Shown: positions 44,370 through 52,537, counted from the stretch's first letter. The stretch is DNA of 64,000 nt from Saccharothrix carnea (GCF_003014735.1 NZ_PYAX01000024.1:25467-89466); one strand, 5' to 3'. Numbers and translations: made by a program. The notes: generated by a model not told the origin, from the letters alone.

Positions 44370-45794
44370 ATGTCTGCCACGACGTACCTGGAGCTGTCCG
44401 AAGCGAACGGTGGCGCGCACAAGTACTACGAGGTGCGGGTCGAGGACACCGAGGTCACCATCACCTACGGACGCATCGGGGAATCGGGGCAGGTCAGGAC
44501 AGCGACCTTCGCCGACCACGCCAAGGCGGTCAAGGCGGCCGAGAAGAAGATCGGCGAGAAGGTGCGCAAGGGCTACGCGCCCGCCGTGAAGGGCGCTCGG
44601 CAGCGCCGGGCGGTGAGCAGGCGGCAGATCGTCAGCACCCGGTCGACCGCGCGCCAGGCGCCGGTGCTGTGGCGGTTCGCGTCCGGCGCGCCGGCGTTCG
44701 GCATCCACATCGGCGACGACCGGGCGTGGGTCGGCAACGAGAACGGTGACGTCTTCACCCTCACCCACGACGGCCGGGTGACCGGGAGGTTCGGCCTACC
44801 GGATGCGGTCAAGTGCATCGTGGCCGACGACTTCTGGATCTACGCCGGGTGCGACGACGGCCGGGTGTACGACCTCGGCGCCAAGGTGCCCCGGGTGGCC
44901 TACGAGATCGCCGACGACGTCGACATCTACTGGCTCGACATCCACGACGGCGTGCTGGGCGTGTCCGACCGGCAGGGCCGGGTGACGGTGGTGGACCACG
45001 AGGACGAGTTCCAGTGGTCGCGCCCGGCCACCGGCGACCACGCCTGGATGGTCCGCTGCTCGCCGGAAGGCGTGTTCCACGGCCATTCCCGGGGCGTCAC
45101 GCACTACACCGCCCGGGGCGAGGAGGTGTGGCACGCCGACACCACGGGTCAGGTGCTGTTCGGCTGGCAGGAGCGCACCGAGGTGTTCGCCGGCACCAGC
45201 CTCGGCCGGGTGCAGCGCATCCGCAAGGCCGATGGCGCCAGGATCGCCGACTACCGCTGTGACGCGCCGGTGTTCTCGTGCGCGACGTCGCCCGGCGGCG
45301 AGTTCGTGTTCGCGGGCGACAACCAGTCCTCGGTGTACTGCTTCGCCGCCGACGGGACCAGGCTGTGGAAGCTCGCCACCGGGTGCGGTTCGGCGTACTC
45401 CATGCAGTACCACGACGAACGGCTCTACCTGGTGACGACCGACGGCTCGCTCTCGTGCGTCGACGCGAGCCCGGCCGCCGTGCGCGACGCCGAGCAGGGC
45501 CAACTCCCGCAGCGCCAGGACATCAAGGCGGGCAGCATCGCCCGCGTCGAGGCGACCGCCGAGGTCGAGGTCGTCTCGCACGTCGCGCCGGGCGAGGGCG
45601 TCGTCGTGGAGTGCGTCCAGGAGGGCGGCCGGGTCAGGGTGCACGTCGTCTCGGACGGGTACGACCGCTCGTGGGGCGTGCAGTTCCCCAAGAACATCCG
45701 CGTGCCCGGCGCCCGCTACCTGGTCACCGACGTGGTCACGTCGGCCAACGGCTCGTTCTACCGCACCAGGGGCGAGATCAAGCGCCTCCGCTGA
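44370..45794 (+). CDS. WGR-domain plus beta-propeller protein
   Basis: A 474-residue protein. Residues 1-85 are a WGR-type domain (YLELSEANGGAHKYYEVRVED...VTITYGRIGESGQV), with YGRIG in place of WGRIG. A linker of basic residues follows (KGARQRRAVSRRQ), then a repeat array of PQQ/WD40-like blades (about 95-370; blades such as HIGDDRAWVGNENGDVFTLTHDGRV) and a C-terminal small beta domain. In other proteins WGR domains accompany PARP catalytic or DNA-binding regions, but here no catalytic domain is seen. The role may be nucleic-acid or partner binding. ATG at 44370 follows GAGGGGGAAGGAA. Confidence 0.8.
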   Translation: MSATTYLELSEANGGAHKYYEVRVEDTEVTITYGRIGESGQVRTATFADHAKAVKAAEKKIGEKVRKGYAPAVKGARQRRAVSRRQIVSTRSTARQAPVLWRFASGAPAFGIHIGDDRAWVGNENGDVFTLTHDGRVTGRFGLPDAVKCIVADDFWIYAGCDDGRVYDLGAKVPRVAYEIADDVDIYWLDIHDGVLGVSDRQGRVTVVDHEDEFQWSRPATGDHAWMVRCSPEGVFHGHSRGVTHYTARGEEVWHADTTGQVLFGWQERTEVFAGTSLGRVQRIRKADGARIADYRCDAPVFSCATSPGGEFVFAGDNQSSVYCFAADGTRLWKLATGCGSAYSMQYHDERLYLVTTDGSLSCVDASPAAVRDAEQGQLPQRQDIKAGSIARVEATAEVEVVSHVAPGEGVVVECVQEGGRVRVHVVSDGYDRSWGVQFPKNIRVPGARYLVTDVVTSANGSFYRTRGEIKRLR

Positions 45795-45800
45795 CCACGG

Positions 45801-45835
45801 GTGCCGGCGGACGGCCCGGGGTCGACCGCCGGCAC
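45801..45835. terminator. Hairpin between convergent genes
   Basis: Arms 45801-45810 and 45826-45835 are complementary over 10 bases. The hairpin lies just after the WGR gene stop and before the stop of the leftward 45858 gene. Confidence 0.6.
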
Positions 45836-45857
45836 GGGTCCGGGCGATCAGGTGCCC

Positions 45858-46532
45858 TCACCAGTGTCGGTTGCAGCACTCGACGTGCAGGGTCGACCAC
45901 GGGTTGCGGGCGTCCGCGTTGGACAGCTTGAGGCGTCCCAGTTCGATCTCGGCGCAGAAGTGGCGGTCGGGTGACTCGGCGAGCCTGGCGGGGTAGTCCT
46001 CCGCGAGTTCCCGCACGGTGTCGCCTTCCAGTTCGTAGGCACGACGGCTGCCGATGACGAACAGCGTGTCGGCGGCGACGGACCAGCGCAGGTGGTCCTG
46101 GAACTCGCGGTGGTTCCGCCGGTCGTGCTCCTCTGCGCCGAAGGCGCGGAACGCCTCCGGGCCGAGCGTGACCTTGTGGACCGCCGACCGGGACAGGCGC
46201 GCACGGACCTGCTTCCACCGGGACACGGGGAACTGGAGGCTGTGGTGCAGCAGCACCAGGTCGAGCTCGCGCCCGCCGCACTCCTCACCGCACGACGACG
46301 GACCCGACCGCAGCGGGAGGTAGACGAGGCTGTGCGGTGAACGCGCCGCCAGCCACCAGGCGAAGGCGAGGTCCACGGTCGCGGCCCGGTCCACCGACAG
46401 CTGCGCCCCGGTCCAGTGCTCGCGCAGCGCCGCGTGGGCGATCGGGTGCGCCGGACGGATCACCCGGTAGCTGTCGCCACCCAACCGCACCGCACTGACC
46501 AGCGTCCGCCACTCCTTCCCGGCCAGCCGCAC
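45858..46532 (-). CDS. Hypothetical protein, 224 residues
   Basis: I do not recognise a family. The protein is soluble, with no signal or membrane span. Notable segments are VIRPAHPIAHAALREHW and VDLAFAWWLAARSPHSLVYLPLRSG in the N-terminal half, a Cys pair in SSCGEECGGREL, and a basic middle (WKQVRARLSRSAVHKV). The C-terminus, ...STLHVECCNRHW, has two adjacent cysteines and two histidines, so metal binding is possible. GTG at 46532 follows a G-rich stretch. It is divergent from the MarR gene, sharing about 150 bases of promoter, so the operator at 46651 could influence it as well. Confidence 0.65.
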   Translation of the reverse strand: MRLAGKEWRTLVSAVRLGGDSYRVIRPAHPIAHAALREHWTGAQLSVDRAATVDLAFAWWLAARSPHSLVYLPLRSGPSSCGEECGGRELDLVLLHHSLQFPVSRWKQVRARLSRSAVHKVTLGPEAFRAFGAEEHDRRNHREFQDHLRWSVAADTLFVIGSRRAYELEGDTVRELAEDYPARLAESPDRHFCAEIELGRLKLSNADARNPWSTLHVECCNRHW

Positions 46533-46650
46533 CCCGCCACCCCCCTCGCACCGATCGGCGACGGGACTGTAGACATCAGCGCTGGATCGTCGTCCAGCCG
46601 GCCACCGCCGCCGCCTGACCAGTGGTTGCCAGGCAGTCCGTCGCCGCAGT

Positions 46651-46667
46651 AGTTCGTGTTACGAATT
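46651..46667. promoter_or_regulatory. Likely MarR operator upstream of the marR-like gene
   Basis: AGTTCGTGTTACGAATT contains the palindrome TTCGT-GTT-ACGAA. The same half sites, with a 3-base centre, occur twice in the promoter at 47181-47229, so this is probably where the MarR protein represses itself. Confidence 0.7.
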
Positions 46668-46688
46668 GTCCGATGTTACCCTCGGTGC

Positions 46689-47165
46689 GTGAGCATGCAG
46701 GGTGACGGCCGGATGGGGATCGTGGCCGCGCTGGTGCGGTCGACGTTCCTGGTGGACGCGGTGTACGCGGCATCGGCGCGGAAGTACGGCATCACCTCGC
46801 AGCAGGGGCAGTTGCTGTGCGTGCTGATGGCCGGACCGCGTGGCATGACCGAGCTCGGCGCGATGCTGCGGCTGGCGAAGTCGAGCCTGACCGGCCTGGT
46901 CGACCGCACGGAGCGCAACGGCTTGGTCGGACGTGAGTCGGACCCGGACGACCTGCGTGCGGTGCGGGTGGCGTTGACACCGCACGGCAGCGAGTTGGTC
47001 GAGGAGTTCTACGCCGAGACGTGCCGGCGGATCGAGGACCTGCCTGCGGCGCTCGACCCGGAGGACCGCGACGTGCTCGCCGACCTGCTCGGCCGGGTCG
47101 TGCTGGCCAACGAGGTGCCGGAGGTCTTCCTGGCCTCGGAGGAGGGCACCGGCAAGAAGGTGTGA
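46689..47165 (+). CDS. MarR-family transcriptional regulator
   Basis: A protein of about 158 residues with a MarR winged helix: the helix-turn-helix is GMTELGAMLRLAKSSLTGLVDRTERNGLV and the wing RESDPDDLRAVRVALTPHG. The start is GTG at 46689 or ATG at 46695; no strong ribosome site helps to decide. MarR proteins repress genes until a phenolic ligand, oxidant or metal releases them. Matching palindromes lie at its own promoter and just upstream of the next gene, so it very likely controls itself and the oxidoreductase 80 bp downstream. Confidence 0.88.
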   Translation: MSMQGDGRMGIVAALVRSTFLVDAVYAASARKYGITSQQGQLLCVLMAGPRGMTELGAMLRLAKSSLTGLVDRTERNGLVGRESDPDDLRAVRVALTPHGSELVEEFYAETCRRIEDLPAALDPEDRDVLADLLGRVVLANEVPEVFLASEEGTGKKV

Positions 47166-47180
47166 TCCACCGGACAGCGC

Positions 47181-47229
47181 GTTGAAGTTCGTACCACGAA
47201 CTAATATGGTTCGTGGTACGAACTTCAAC
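47181..47229 (+). promoter_or_regulatory. Nested MarR operators around a -10 box
   Basis: Arms 47181-47201 and 47209-47229 form a perfect 21-bp inverted repeat with a 7-base spacer. Each arm is itself a palindrome with the core TTCGT-ACC-ACGAA or TTCGT-GGT-ACGAA. The spacer contains TAATAT (47202-47207), a good -10 box. Two dimers bound on the arms would flank and cover the promoter. Confidence 0.8.
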
Positions 47230-47244
47230 TGCTGGGAGTGGACC

Positions 47245-48357
47245 ATGAGTCGTACCGTCGCCATCATCGGTGGAGGCTACGGAGGCGCGGCCGTCGCCAA
47301 GGCGCTGGAAGCCGAGGCGGACGTCGTGCTGATCGACCCGCGCGACGCGTTCGTCAACGCGGCCGGCTCGCTGCGGGCGGTGACCAGGCCCGAGTGGGCC
47401 GCCAACGTGTTCTTCCCGTTCGACACGCTGCTCACCAGGGGCACGGTGATCCGTGACCGCGCGGTCTCGGTGGACCCGGGCGGGGTGACCCTCGGCTCCG
47501 GGCGGCGCGTCGAGGCGGACTACGTGGTCCTGGCCACCGGGTCCAGCTACGCCTACCCGGCCAAGCCGGTCGCGGACTCCGTCAGCGACGCGCTGGACGA
47601 CTTCCGCCGCACCCACGAGGAACTGGCCGGCGCCGACCGGGTGCTGGTCCTGGGCGCCGGTCCGGTCGGGCTGGAGCTGGCCGGGGAGATCAAGGAGGTC
47701 TGGCCGCACAAGCACGTGACGATCGTCGACCCGGCCGACCGGTTGCTGCCCGGCTACGAGCCGGGGATGGTCGAGGACCTGCGCCGTCAGCTCGACGAAC
47801 TCGGCGTCCACGTGCGGCTGGGTGTCGGCGTGACGCCGCCGGACGAGCCCGGCCGGTCCGGGACGTTCACCGTCACCACCACCGGCGGCGACGAGATCAC
47901 CGCCGACATCTGGTTCCGCGCCCACGGCGTGCGGGTGAACAGCGACTACCTCGCGGACGGCCGCCTCACGGCCCGCACCCCGGCCGGGCTGGTCCCGGTC
48001 ACCGAGACCCTCAACGTCCGCGGGCACGACCACGTGTACGCGGTCGGTGACCTCACCGACCTGGCCGAGGACAAGCGGGCCGGTTACGCGTTGCAGCACG
48101 CCGAGGTGGTGGCCGCGAACATCACCGCCCAGCTGCGCGGCGAGCCGCCGGTGGCGACCTACCGGCCGTCGCCGCACCCGATGATCCTGATCCCCCTGGG
48201 CCGACGCGGTGGCGTCGGCCAGCTGCCCACGCCCGATGGCCCGTCCGTGGTCCCGGCCGCGACGGTCACCGCGTACAAGGGCGCGGACCTGTTCACCGGC
48301 CGGTTCACCGAGCAGTTCGGCCCCACCGCGGCGCAGTTCGACCCCACCGCGGTCTGA
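47245..48357 (+). CDS. NAD(P)H-flavin oxidoreductase, AIF/FSP1-like
   Basis: A 370-residue pyridine nucleotide-disulphide-type flavoprotein. The FAD motif IIGGGYGGAAVAKALE is at the N-terminus, the NAD(P) motif VLGAGPVGLELAGEI near residue 140, and the second FAD motif NVRGHDHVYAVGDLTDL near 270. The redox CxxC of disulphide reductases is absent, so it is closer to NDH-2 / AIF / FSP1 quinone or metabolite reductases. Expression is very probably controlled by the MarR protein through the operators at 47181-47229. ATG at 47245 has GGGAGTGG upstream. A role in quinone or electrophile stress would fit MarR control. Confidence 0.87.
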   Translation: MSRTVAIIGGGYGGAAVAKALEAEADVVLIDPRDAFVNAAGSLRAVTRPEWAANVFFPFDTLLTRGTVIRDRAVSVDPGGVTLGSGRRVEADYVVLATGSSYAYPAKPVADSVSDALDDFRRTHEELAGADRVLVLGAGPVGLELAGEIKEVWPHKHVTIVDPADRLLPGYEPGMVEDLRRQLDELGVHVRLGVGVTPPDEPGRSGTFTVTTTGGDEITADIWFRAHGVRVNSDYLADGRLTARTPAGLVPVTETLNVRGHDHVYAVGDLTDLAEDKRAGYALQHAEVVAANITAQLRGEPPVATYRPSPHPMILIPLGRRGGVGQLPTPDGPSVVPAATVTAYKGADLFTGRFTEQFGPTAAQFDPTAV

Positions 48358-48421
48358 GGACGTCCGAAACGGACGGTCACCCCAGGGCAATACGCCTTGT
48401 CATCACTCGGAAAGGCAGACA

Positions 48422-49330
48422 ATGTCCGAACACGACGTCGTCTTCGGCTTCGGCGCGCACAGCGGCATCGGCGAGGGGCCGCAGCTGCTGGGCCTGGTCC
48501 AGCGGGCCGACCGGGACGGGCTCGACCACTTCTCCCTGTCGGACCACCCCTACCTCGGCGATCGCCTGGACGCGTACGCCACCATCGGGTTCGTGCTCGG
48601 CCGCACCGAGCGGATCGCGGGCCTGGCGAACGTCACCAACCTGCCGACCCGGCCGGCGCCGCTGCTCGCGCGGATGGTGACGTCGCTGTCCGCGCTCTCC
48701 GGTGGCCGCGTCGTGCTCGGCATGGGCGCGGGCGGGTTGTGGGACCGGATCGCCGACCTGGGCGTGCCCCGGCTGTCCCCCGGCCAGGCCGTGGACGCCT
48801 TCGAGGAGGCGATCGTGCTGGTCCGGAAGCTGTCCGGCGGCGGGCCACCGGTCACGCACCACGGCCGCCACTACCGGGTGGACCGGATCCGGCCCGCGCC
48901 GGTGCCCGCGCCGCCGGTGTGGACGGGCTCGGTCGGCCCGAAGTCCCTGGCCGCCACCGGCCGGGTGGCCGACGGCTGGATCCCGGGTCACGCGGCGGAC
49001 TGGCTCAGCGACCGCTACCGCGAGTCCCGGCCGGTCGTCGACGAGGCCGCGGTCGCCGCGGGCCGTGACCCCCGGGAGGTCCGCACGGTCTTCAACCTCC
49101 CCGGCCGCGTCACCGACCGGCCGCTGCCCGCCACCCGGGACGACGACGGCCGCTGGCTCGGCGGCGACGCCGGGCAGTGGGTCGAGGAGCTGACGTCGGC
49201 GGTGCTGGAGCACGGCGCCTCGGGCTTCACCCTCTTCTCGCCCGAAGGCGGCACGCCGGACGCCGTGTCCCTCGCCCGTTGGGCGGGCGACATCGTCCCA
49301 GCCGTCCGCGAGGCGATCTCGAACCGGTAG
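48422..49330 (+). CDS. LLM-class flavin/F420-dependent oxidoreductase
   Basis: A 302-residue luciferase-like monooxygenase-fold protein: DVVFGFGAHSGIGEGPQLL, LVQRADRDGLDHFSLSDHPYLGDRLDAYATIGFVLGRTERI, LARMVTSLSALSGGRVVLGMGAGG and VWTGSVGPKSLAATGRVADGWIPG follow the order of the F420-type branch. Actinomycetes use such enzymes with F420 or FMN for reductions or oxidations of varied substrates. ATG at 48422 has GGAAAGG upstream; the gap of 64 bp after the oxidoreductase allows co-transcription under MarR. Substrate unknown. Confidence 0.88.
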   Translation: MSEHDVVFGFGAHSGIGEGPQLLGLVQRADRDGLDHFSLSDHPYLGDRLDAYATIGFVLGRTERIAGLANVTNLPTRPAPLLARMVTSLSALSGGRVVLGMGAGGLWDRIADLGVPRLSPGQAVDAFEEAIVLVRKLSGGGPPVTHHGRHYRVDRIRPAPVPAPPVWTGSVGPKSLAATGRVADGWIPGHAADWLSDRYRESRPVVDEAAVAAGRDPREVRTVFNLPGRVTDRPLPATRDDDGRWLGGDAGQWVEELTSAVLEHGASGFTLFSPEGGTPDAVSLARWAGDIVPAVREAISNR

Positions 49331-49492
49331 TCACTGCGACAGCGATGTCCCGGACGTGGACAGGCCGGGGTCGGACGACGTCCGGTCCGGCTGCGACCGG
49401 TCGGTCCGGCCGCCGGATCCCGGCGTCCAGTCCGAACCGAGCCGCGTCCGGCGGGGGTTGGCGACCGCGCGCCCGGTGTCGATCTCGTGCAT
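49331..49492 (-). CDS. Small gene for a 53-residue Ser/Thr/Arg-rich peptide
   Basis: Reading leftward from ATG at 49492, the frame encodes MHEIDTGRAVANPRRTRLGS followed by DWTPGSGG and a tail rich in Thr, Ser, Asp, Arg and Gly that ends SLSQ. AGGAGG sits six bases before the ATG, an ideal ribosome site, which is the main reason to believe in it. No family is recognised. A leader-like start and a Ser/Thr-rich tail are compatible with a modified-peptide precursor, but no modifying enzyme lies nearby. It is convergent with the LLM gene and divergent from the cutinase gene. Confidence 0.5.
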   Translation of the reverse strand: MHEIDTGRAVANPRRTRLGSDWTPGSGGRTDRSQPDRTSSDPGLSTSGTSLSQ

Positions 49493-49724
49493 GTGTGTCC
49501 TCCTGGTGACGAACGCACTTCGTTGGTAGCCGGCGGGCGGCGCCGGCAAACGATGAGGTACGTCACGCGCGGTGGCGTCGGCTCACCGCGGTGCGCTCCT
49601 ATCAAGACCCGATCGTTGACACTTCTTCCGACCCGAGCCAGTCTATGTGTCACATCTTGACAGCGGGCTCGACGGCCGGTGTCGGCGTGCTTCGACGGCG
49701 TACTTCGACGAGGAGGTACCAGCG

Positions 49725-51050
49725 GTGACACGGTATGAAAGCGCTTTACCCGTCCTCGGCGGCCCAGGCGCCGGCCGGGCGGCGCGCCACGCCTCAGGGC
49801 GGTGGAGGCGTGGCACTGCGGCGGTCGTGGGCGCGGTGGTGCTCGGGGCGCTGACCGTCGCGGTCGCGGTCCAGCCCGCGTCCGGCGCCGACAACCCCTA
49901 CCAGCGCGGGCCGGACCCGACGCAGTCCAGCGTCTCGGCGAGCCGGGGCACCTTCGCCACCGCCCAGGTCGGCGTGCCCGCCGGGAACGGCTTCGGCGGT
50001 GGCGTGATCTACCACCCCACCGACACCGGCCAGGGCACGTTCGGCGCGGTCGCCATCGTGCCCGGCTACACCGCCACGTGGGCCGCCGAGGGCGCGTGGA
50101 TGGGCCACTGGTTGGCGTCGTTCGGGTTCGTCGTGATCGGGATCGACACCAACAACCGCAACGACTGGGACACCGCCCGCGGCACCCAGCTGCTGGCCGC
50201 GCTCGACTACCTGACGCAGCGCAGTTCCGTGCGGGACCGGGTCGACCCGAGCCGGACCGCGGTGATGGGCCACTCCATGGGCGGCGGCGGTGCCATGTAC
50301 GCGGCGCTGCAACGACCGTCGTTGAAGGCCGCGGTCGGGCTCGCGCCGTTCAGCCCGTCGCAGAACCTGACGACCACGCGGGTGCCGACCATGCTCCTGT
50401 CCGGCCAGAACGACACGACCACCACGCCGGCGAGCATCGTCACCCTCTACAACGGGATCCCGAGCAGCGTCGAGAAGGCGTACCTGGAGCTCACCGGCGC
50501 CGGTCACGGCTTCCCCACCTCGAACAACTCCACGATGATGCGCAACGTCATCCCGTGGCTGAAGATCTTCGTGGACAGCGACACCCGCTACACCCAGTTC
50601 CTGTGCCCGTTGTCGGACAACAACGGCATCAGGGCCTACCAGAACACGTGCCCGCTGGTCCCCTCCCCCGTGCCGACGAGCACGTCCACCACCACCTCGA
50701 CCACGACCACGACGACGACGACCACCACCACCACCACCACGACATCGGTGCCGGTCGGCGCGTGCAGCGCGACCTACCGCACCACCAACGCGTGGTCCGG
50801 CGGGTACCAGGGCGAGGTCACGGTGGCGGCGGGTGACTCGGCGGTCAACGGCTGGACCGTCCGGTGGACCCTGGACAGCGGCCAGACCATCAGCCAGGTC
50901 TGGAACGGCACGCTCAGCGCCACCGGCTCGGCCGTGTCGGTGCGCAACGCCTCCTACAACGGCGCGCTGCGACCCGGCACCTCGACCACGTTCGGCTTCC
51001 TCGCCGGCGGCTCACCGTCCGCGCCGGTTCTGTCCTGCACCAGCCCGTAG
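49725..51050 (+). CDS. Secreted cutinase / polyester hydrolase with CBM2 module
   Basis: A 441-residue secreted enzyme. A basic N-terminus and a hydrophobic stretch (about 30-50) ending near QPASGA form the signal. The catalytic domain (about 53-315) starts NPYQRGPDPT and matches actinobacterial cutinases of the Thermobifida/PET-hydrolase type: GTFGAVAIVPGYTATWAAEG, GHSMGGGG with Ser184, acid in GQNDTTT, His in GAGHGFPT, and RYTQFLCP at the end. The Trp of the usual TPWH segment is Phe here (APFSPS). A pure Thr/Ser linker of about 25 residues follows, then a C-terminal family 2 carbohydrate-binding module (CSATYRTTNAWSGGYQGEVTV...NGWTVRWTLDSGQTISQVWNG). GTG at 49725 has AGGAGG eight bases upstream. 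It should hydrolyse cutin-like or synthetic polyesters near cellulose. Confidence 0.9.
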   Translation: MTRYESALPVLGGPGAGRAARHASGRWRRGTAAVVGAVVLGALTVAVAVQPASGADNPYQRGPDPTQSSVSASRGTFATAQVGVPAGNGFGGGVIYHPTDTGQGTFGAVAIVPGYTATWAAEGAWMGHWLASFGFVVIGIDTNNRNDWDTARGTQLLAALDYLTQRSSVRDRVDPSRTAVMGHSMGGGGAMYAALQRPSLKAAVGLAPFSPSQNLTTTRVPTMLLSGQNDTTTTPASIVTLYNGIPSSVEKAYLELTGAGHGFPTSNNSTMMRNVIPWLKIFVDSDTRYTQFLCPLSDNNGIRAYQNTCPLVPSPVPTSTSTTTSTTTTTTTTTTTTTTTSVPVGACSATYRTTNAWSGGYQGEVTVAAGDSAVNGWTVRWTLDSGQTISQVWNGTLSATGSAVSVRNASYNGALRPGTSTTFGFLAGGSPSAPVLSCTSP

Positions 51051-51119
51051 GGGGACCCACCGGCTGGGAAACGTGGTCCTCCAAGGCGGCGGACCTGGCG
51101 TGGCGGCGTGCGCCGTCGG

Positions 51120-51197
51120 TCAGGCCGCCGCCACGTAGGCCGTGGCGAGGGCGGCGAGTTCCGCGTCCAGCGGGATCGGCGCGACAGCGGTGTGCAC
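51120..51197 (-). pseudogene. Scar of a cation:proton antiporter gene
   Basis: One base after the stop of the KhtT-like gene, a GTG starts a frame of 25 codons beginning VHTAVAPIPLDAELAALA and ending at 51120. Antiporters that follow such regulators usually start with a very similar VHTAVALIELGAVL. The rest of the roughly 400-residue membrane protein is missing. I read this as the remains of the antiporter gene after an internal deletion. Confidence 0.5.
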
Positions 51198-51198
51198 G

Positions 51199-51678
51199 TC
51201 AGCCCCGGCCGCCGGTCAGGATCTCGGCGGCGGCGTCGAGCCCGGTCGCGGTACCCACGACGACGGCCAAGTCACCTTGGTCGAACAGGAACTCCGGGCC
51301 GGGCGACGGGTGCGCCACCCCGGCGCGGACGACGGCGACGATCGACGCGCCGGTGCGCGTGCGCAGCGCCGTGTCGCCCAGGGCACGGCTCGCGAACGCC
51401 GTGACGGGCAGTTGACGGGTGGTGATCCCGCCGACCTCGCGGTGCTGCTCGCGGAGCTGCGCGACCAGCTGCGGGGCGCCGAGCAGGCCTGCCAGCGTGC
51501 TCGCTTCCTCTGGTGCGAGCGGGACCGACGCGGCGGTCGCGTCGGGATCGTCCTGCTTGGAGACGATCAGCTCGAACTTCCCGTCCCGGTAGGTGATGAC
51601 CCCGACCCTGCGCCCGGCGCGGATGGCGAAGTCCTGACGGGTCCCGATACCGGGCAGCGGGGTCACCTCGACGTTCAC
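51199..51678 (-). CDS. KhtT-like regulatory subunit of a cation:proton antiporter
   Basis: A 159-residue protein: the N-terminal part begins VNVEVTPLPGIGTRQDFAIRAGRRVGVITYRDG, the hallmark of the KhtT-type N-terminal domain, and residues about 75-155 are an RCK_C (TrkA-C) domain with GASIVAVVRAG and FDQGDLAVVVGT. Such subunits gate CPA2 K+/H+ antiporters in response to a bound nucleotide. The GTG at 51678 follows AAGGTGG. The antiporter that should follow is reduced to a 25-codon scar, so this subunit has lost its partner here unless it works with one elsewhere. Confidence 0.85.
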   Translation of the reverse strand: MNVEVTPLPGIGTRQDFAIRAGRRVGVITYRDGKFELIVSKQDDPDATAASVPLAPEEASTLAGLLGAPQLVAQLREQHREVGGITTRQLPVTAFASRALGDTALRTRTGASIVAVVRAGVAHPSPGPEFLFDQGDLAVVVGTATGLDAAAEILTGGRG

Positions 51679-51800
51679 GACGGCCACCTTCCATTCGGAC
51701 AGATCGAACTCGGGGCGACCGCGGGGTCCCACGCCGATCCGGTGTGGGACCCGCTCGCCGAGCACGGACAGTGGTACAACGCGGCGCAGGTTCGCCGGAC

Positions 51801-51974
51801 CTAGCCGGCGCCCAGGTAGGCGAGCGCCAGCAAGGATCCCGGACCGGTCAGCAGACCGAGCGCGATCACACCGTAGAACGGCTTGTCCTTGGCGTACATC
51901 GCCACCAGCAGACCGCCCGCGGCGACAGCCGCGCCGATCAACAGCGCCAGCAGGACAACAGGGTAAACCGACAT
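51801..51974 (-). CDS. Small membrane protein, 57 residues
   Basis: A short frame with two hydrophobic helices: PVVLLALLIGAAVAAGGLLV, a short polar loop MYAKDKPFYG, then VIALGLLTGPGSLLALAYLG. GGAAGG lies upstream of the ATG at 51974 and codon bias is good. It is 122 bases upstream of the KhtT-like gene on the same strand. It could be an accessory subunit of the lost antiporter (as KhtS is for KhtU), but no family is recognised. Confidence 0.65.
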   Translation of the reverse strand: MSVYPVVLLALLIGAAVAAGGLLVAMYAKDKPFYGVIALGLLTGPGSLLALAYLGAG

Positions 51975-52162
51975 GTACCGGGCCTTCCGGAAGACGCGAC
52001 CGCGTCAAGCGCCCGTCGTCCGCCGTCACCACAGCGCGGCGAAGCCCGGACACGCCTGACACAGCAGCAGAAAGTACGAATCACGGGCCTGCGGGCAGGC
52101 CGCCATGGCACGCCGACGCGCGATGTGCGCGGCCGACGTGTCGTCAAGTGCTCAGAATCGGA

Positions 52163-52537
52163 TCATCCTGTGCACGTCGAGGGTGGCGCCCTGGTCGACT
52201 GCGGTGTCGGTGCCGCGACGGCCACCGCCGAGTCGGCGGTTCCGCCGAGGGGTGCGCGTCCGTACCGGCCGGACCTGTCGGTCTCGCGCGAGCACAGGGC
52301 CCACCAAGCCTCGTACAGCGCCGCAGCGGGCGCATGTGCCGCGGTGACCGCCAGTCGCGGGCGGTCGTGGAGGTCGTCGTGCATCGAGGGCGCGGTCGAC
52401 ACCGACTCGCCGACGACGCGGTGCAAGCCCGCGTCCCCGTGCCCGGCATTCCGCGCCGGGACCACGGTCAGCCCGAGCAGCACCAGCAGCAACACGAACG
52501 GGAACCCGAACCGGCTCACCCTCGCCGCTGCCCGCAC
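52163..52537 (-). CDS. Putative small single-span membrane protein
   Basis: About 124 residues from a GTG at 52537, preceded by GAGAGGAACC. One clear hydrophobic helix, FGFPFVLLLVLLGLTVVPA, lies near the N-terminus (residues 10-28), followed by a His-containing segment NAGHGDAGLHRVVGE and an Ala/Pro/Thr-rich tail. The layout recalls short DUF6153-like membrane proteins of actinomycetes, but the resemblance is weak. Other frames in this region (51975-52739) show no domains, and the gene itself is uncertain. Confidence 0.4.
   Translation of the reverse strand: MRAAARVSRFGFPFVLLLVLLGLTVVPARNAGHGDAGLHRVVGESVSTAPSMHDDLHDRPRLAVTAAHAPAAALYEAWWALCSRETDRSGRYGRAPLGGTADSAVAVAAPTPQSTRAPPSTCTG

Noticed and set aside
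50690..50750. Thr-rich codon run in the cutinase gene considered as a CRISPR-like or microsatellite repeat
   Set aside because: It is an ordinary Thr/Ser linker between catalytic and binding domains.
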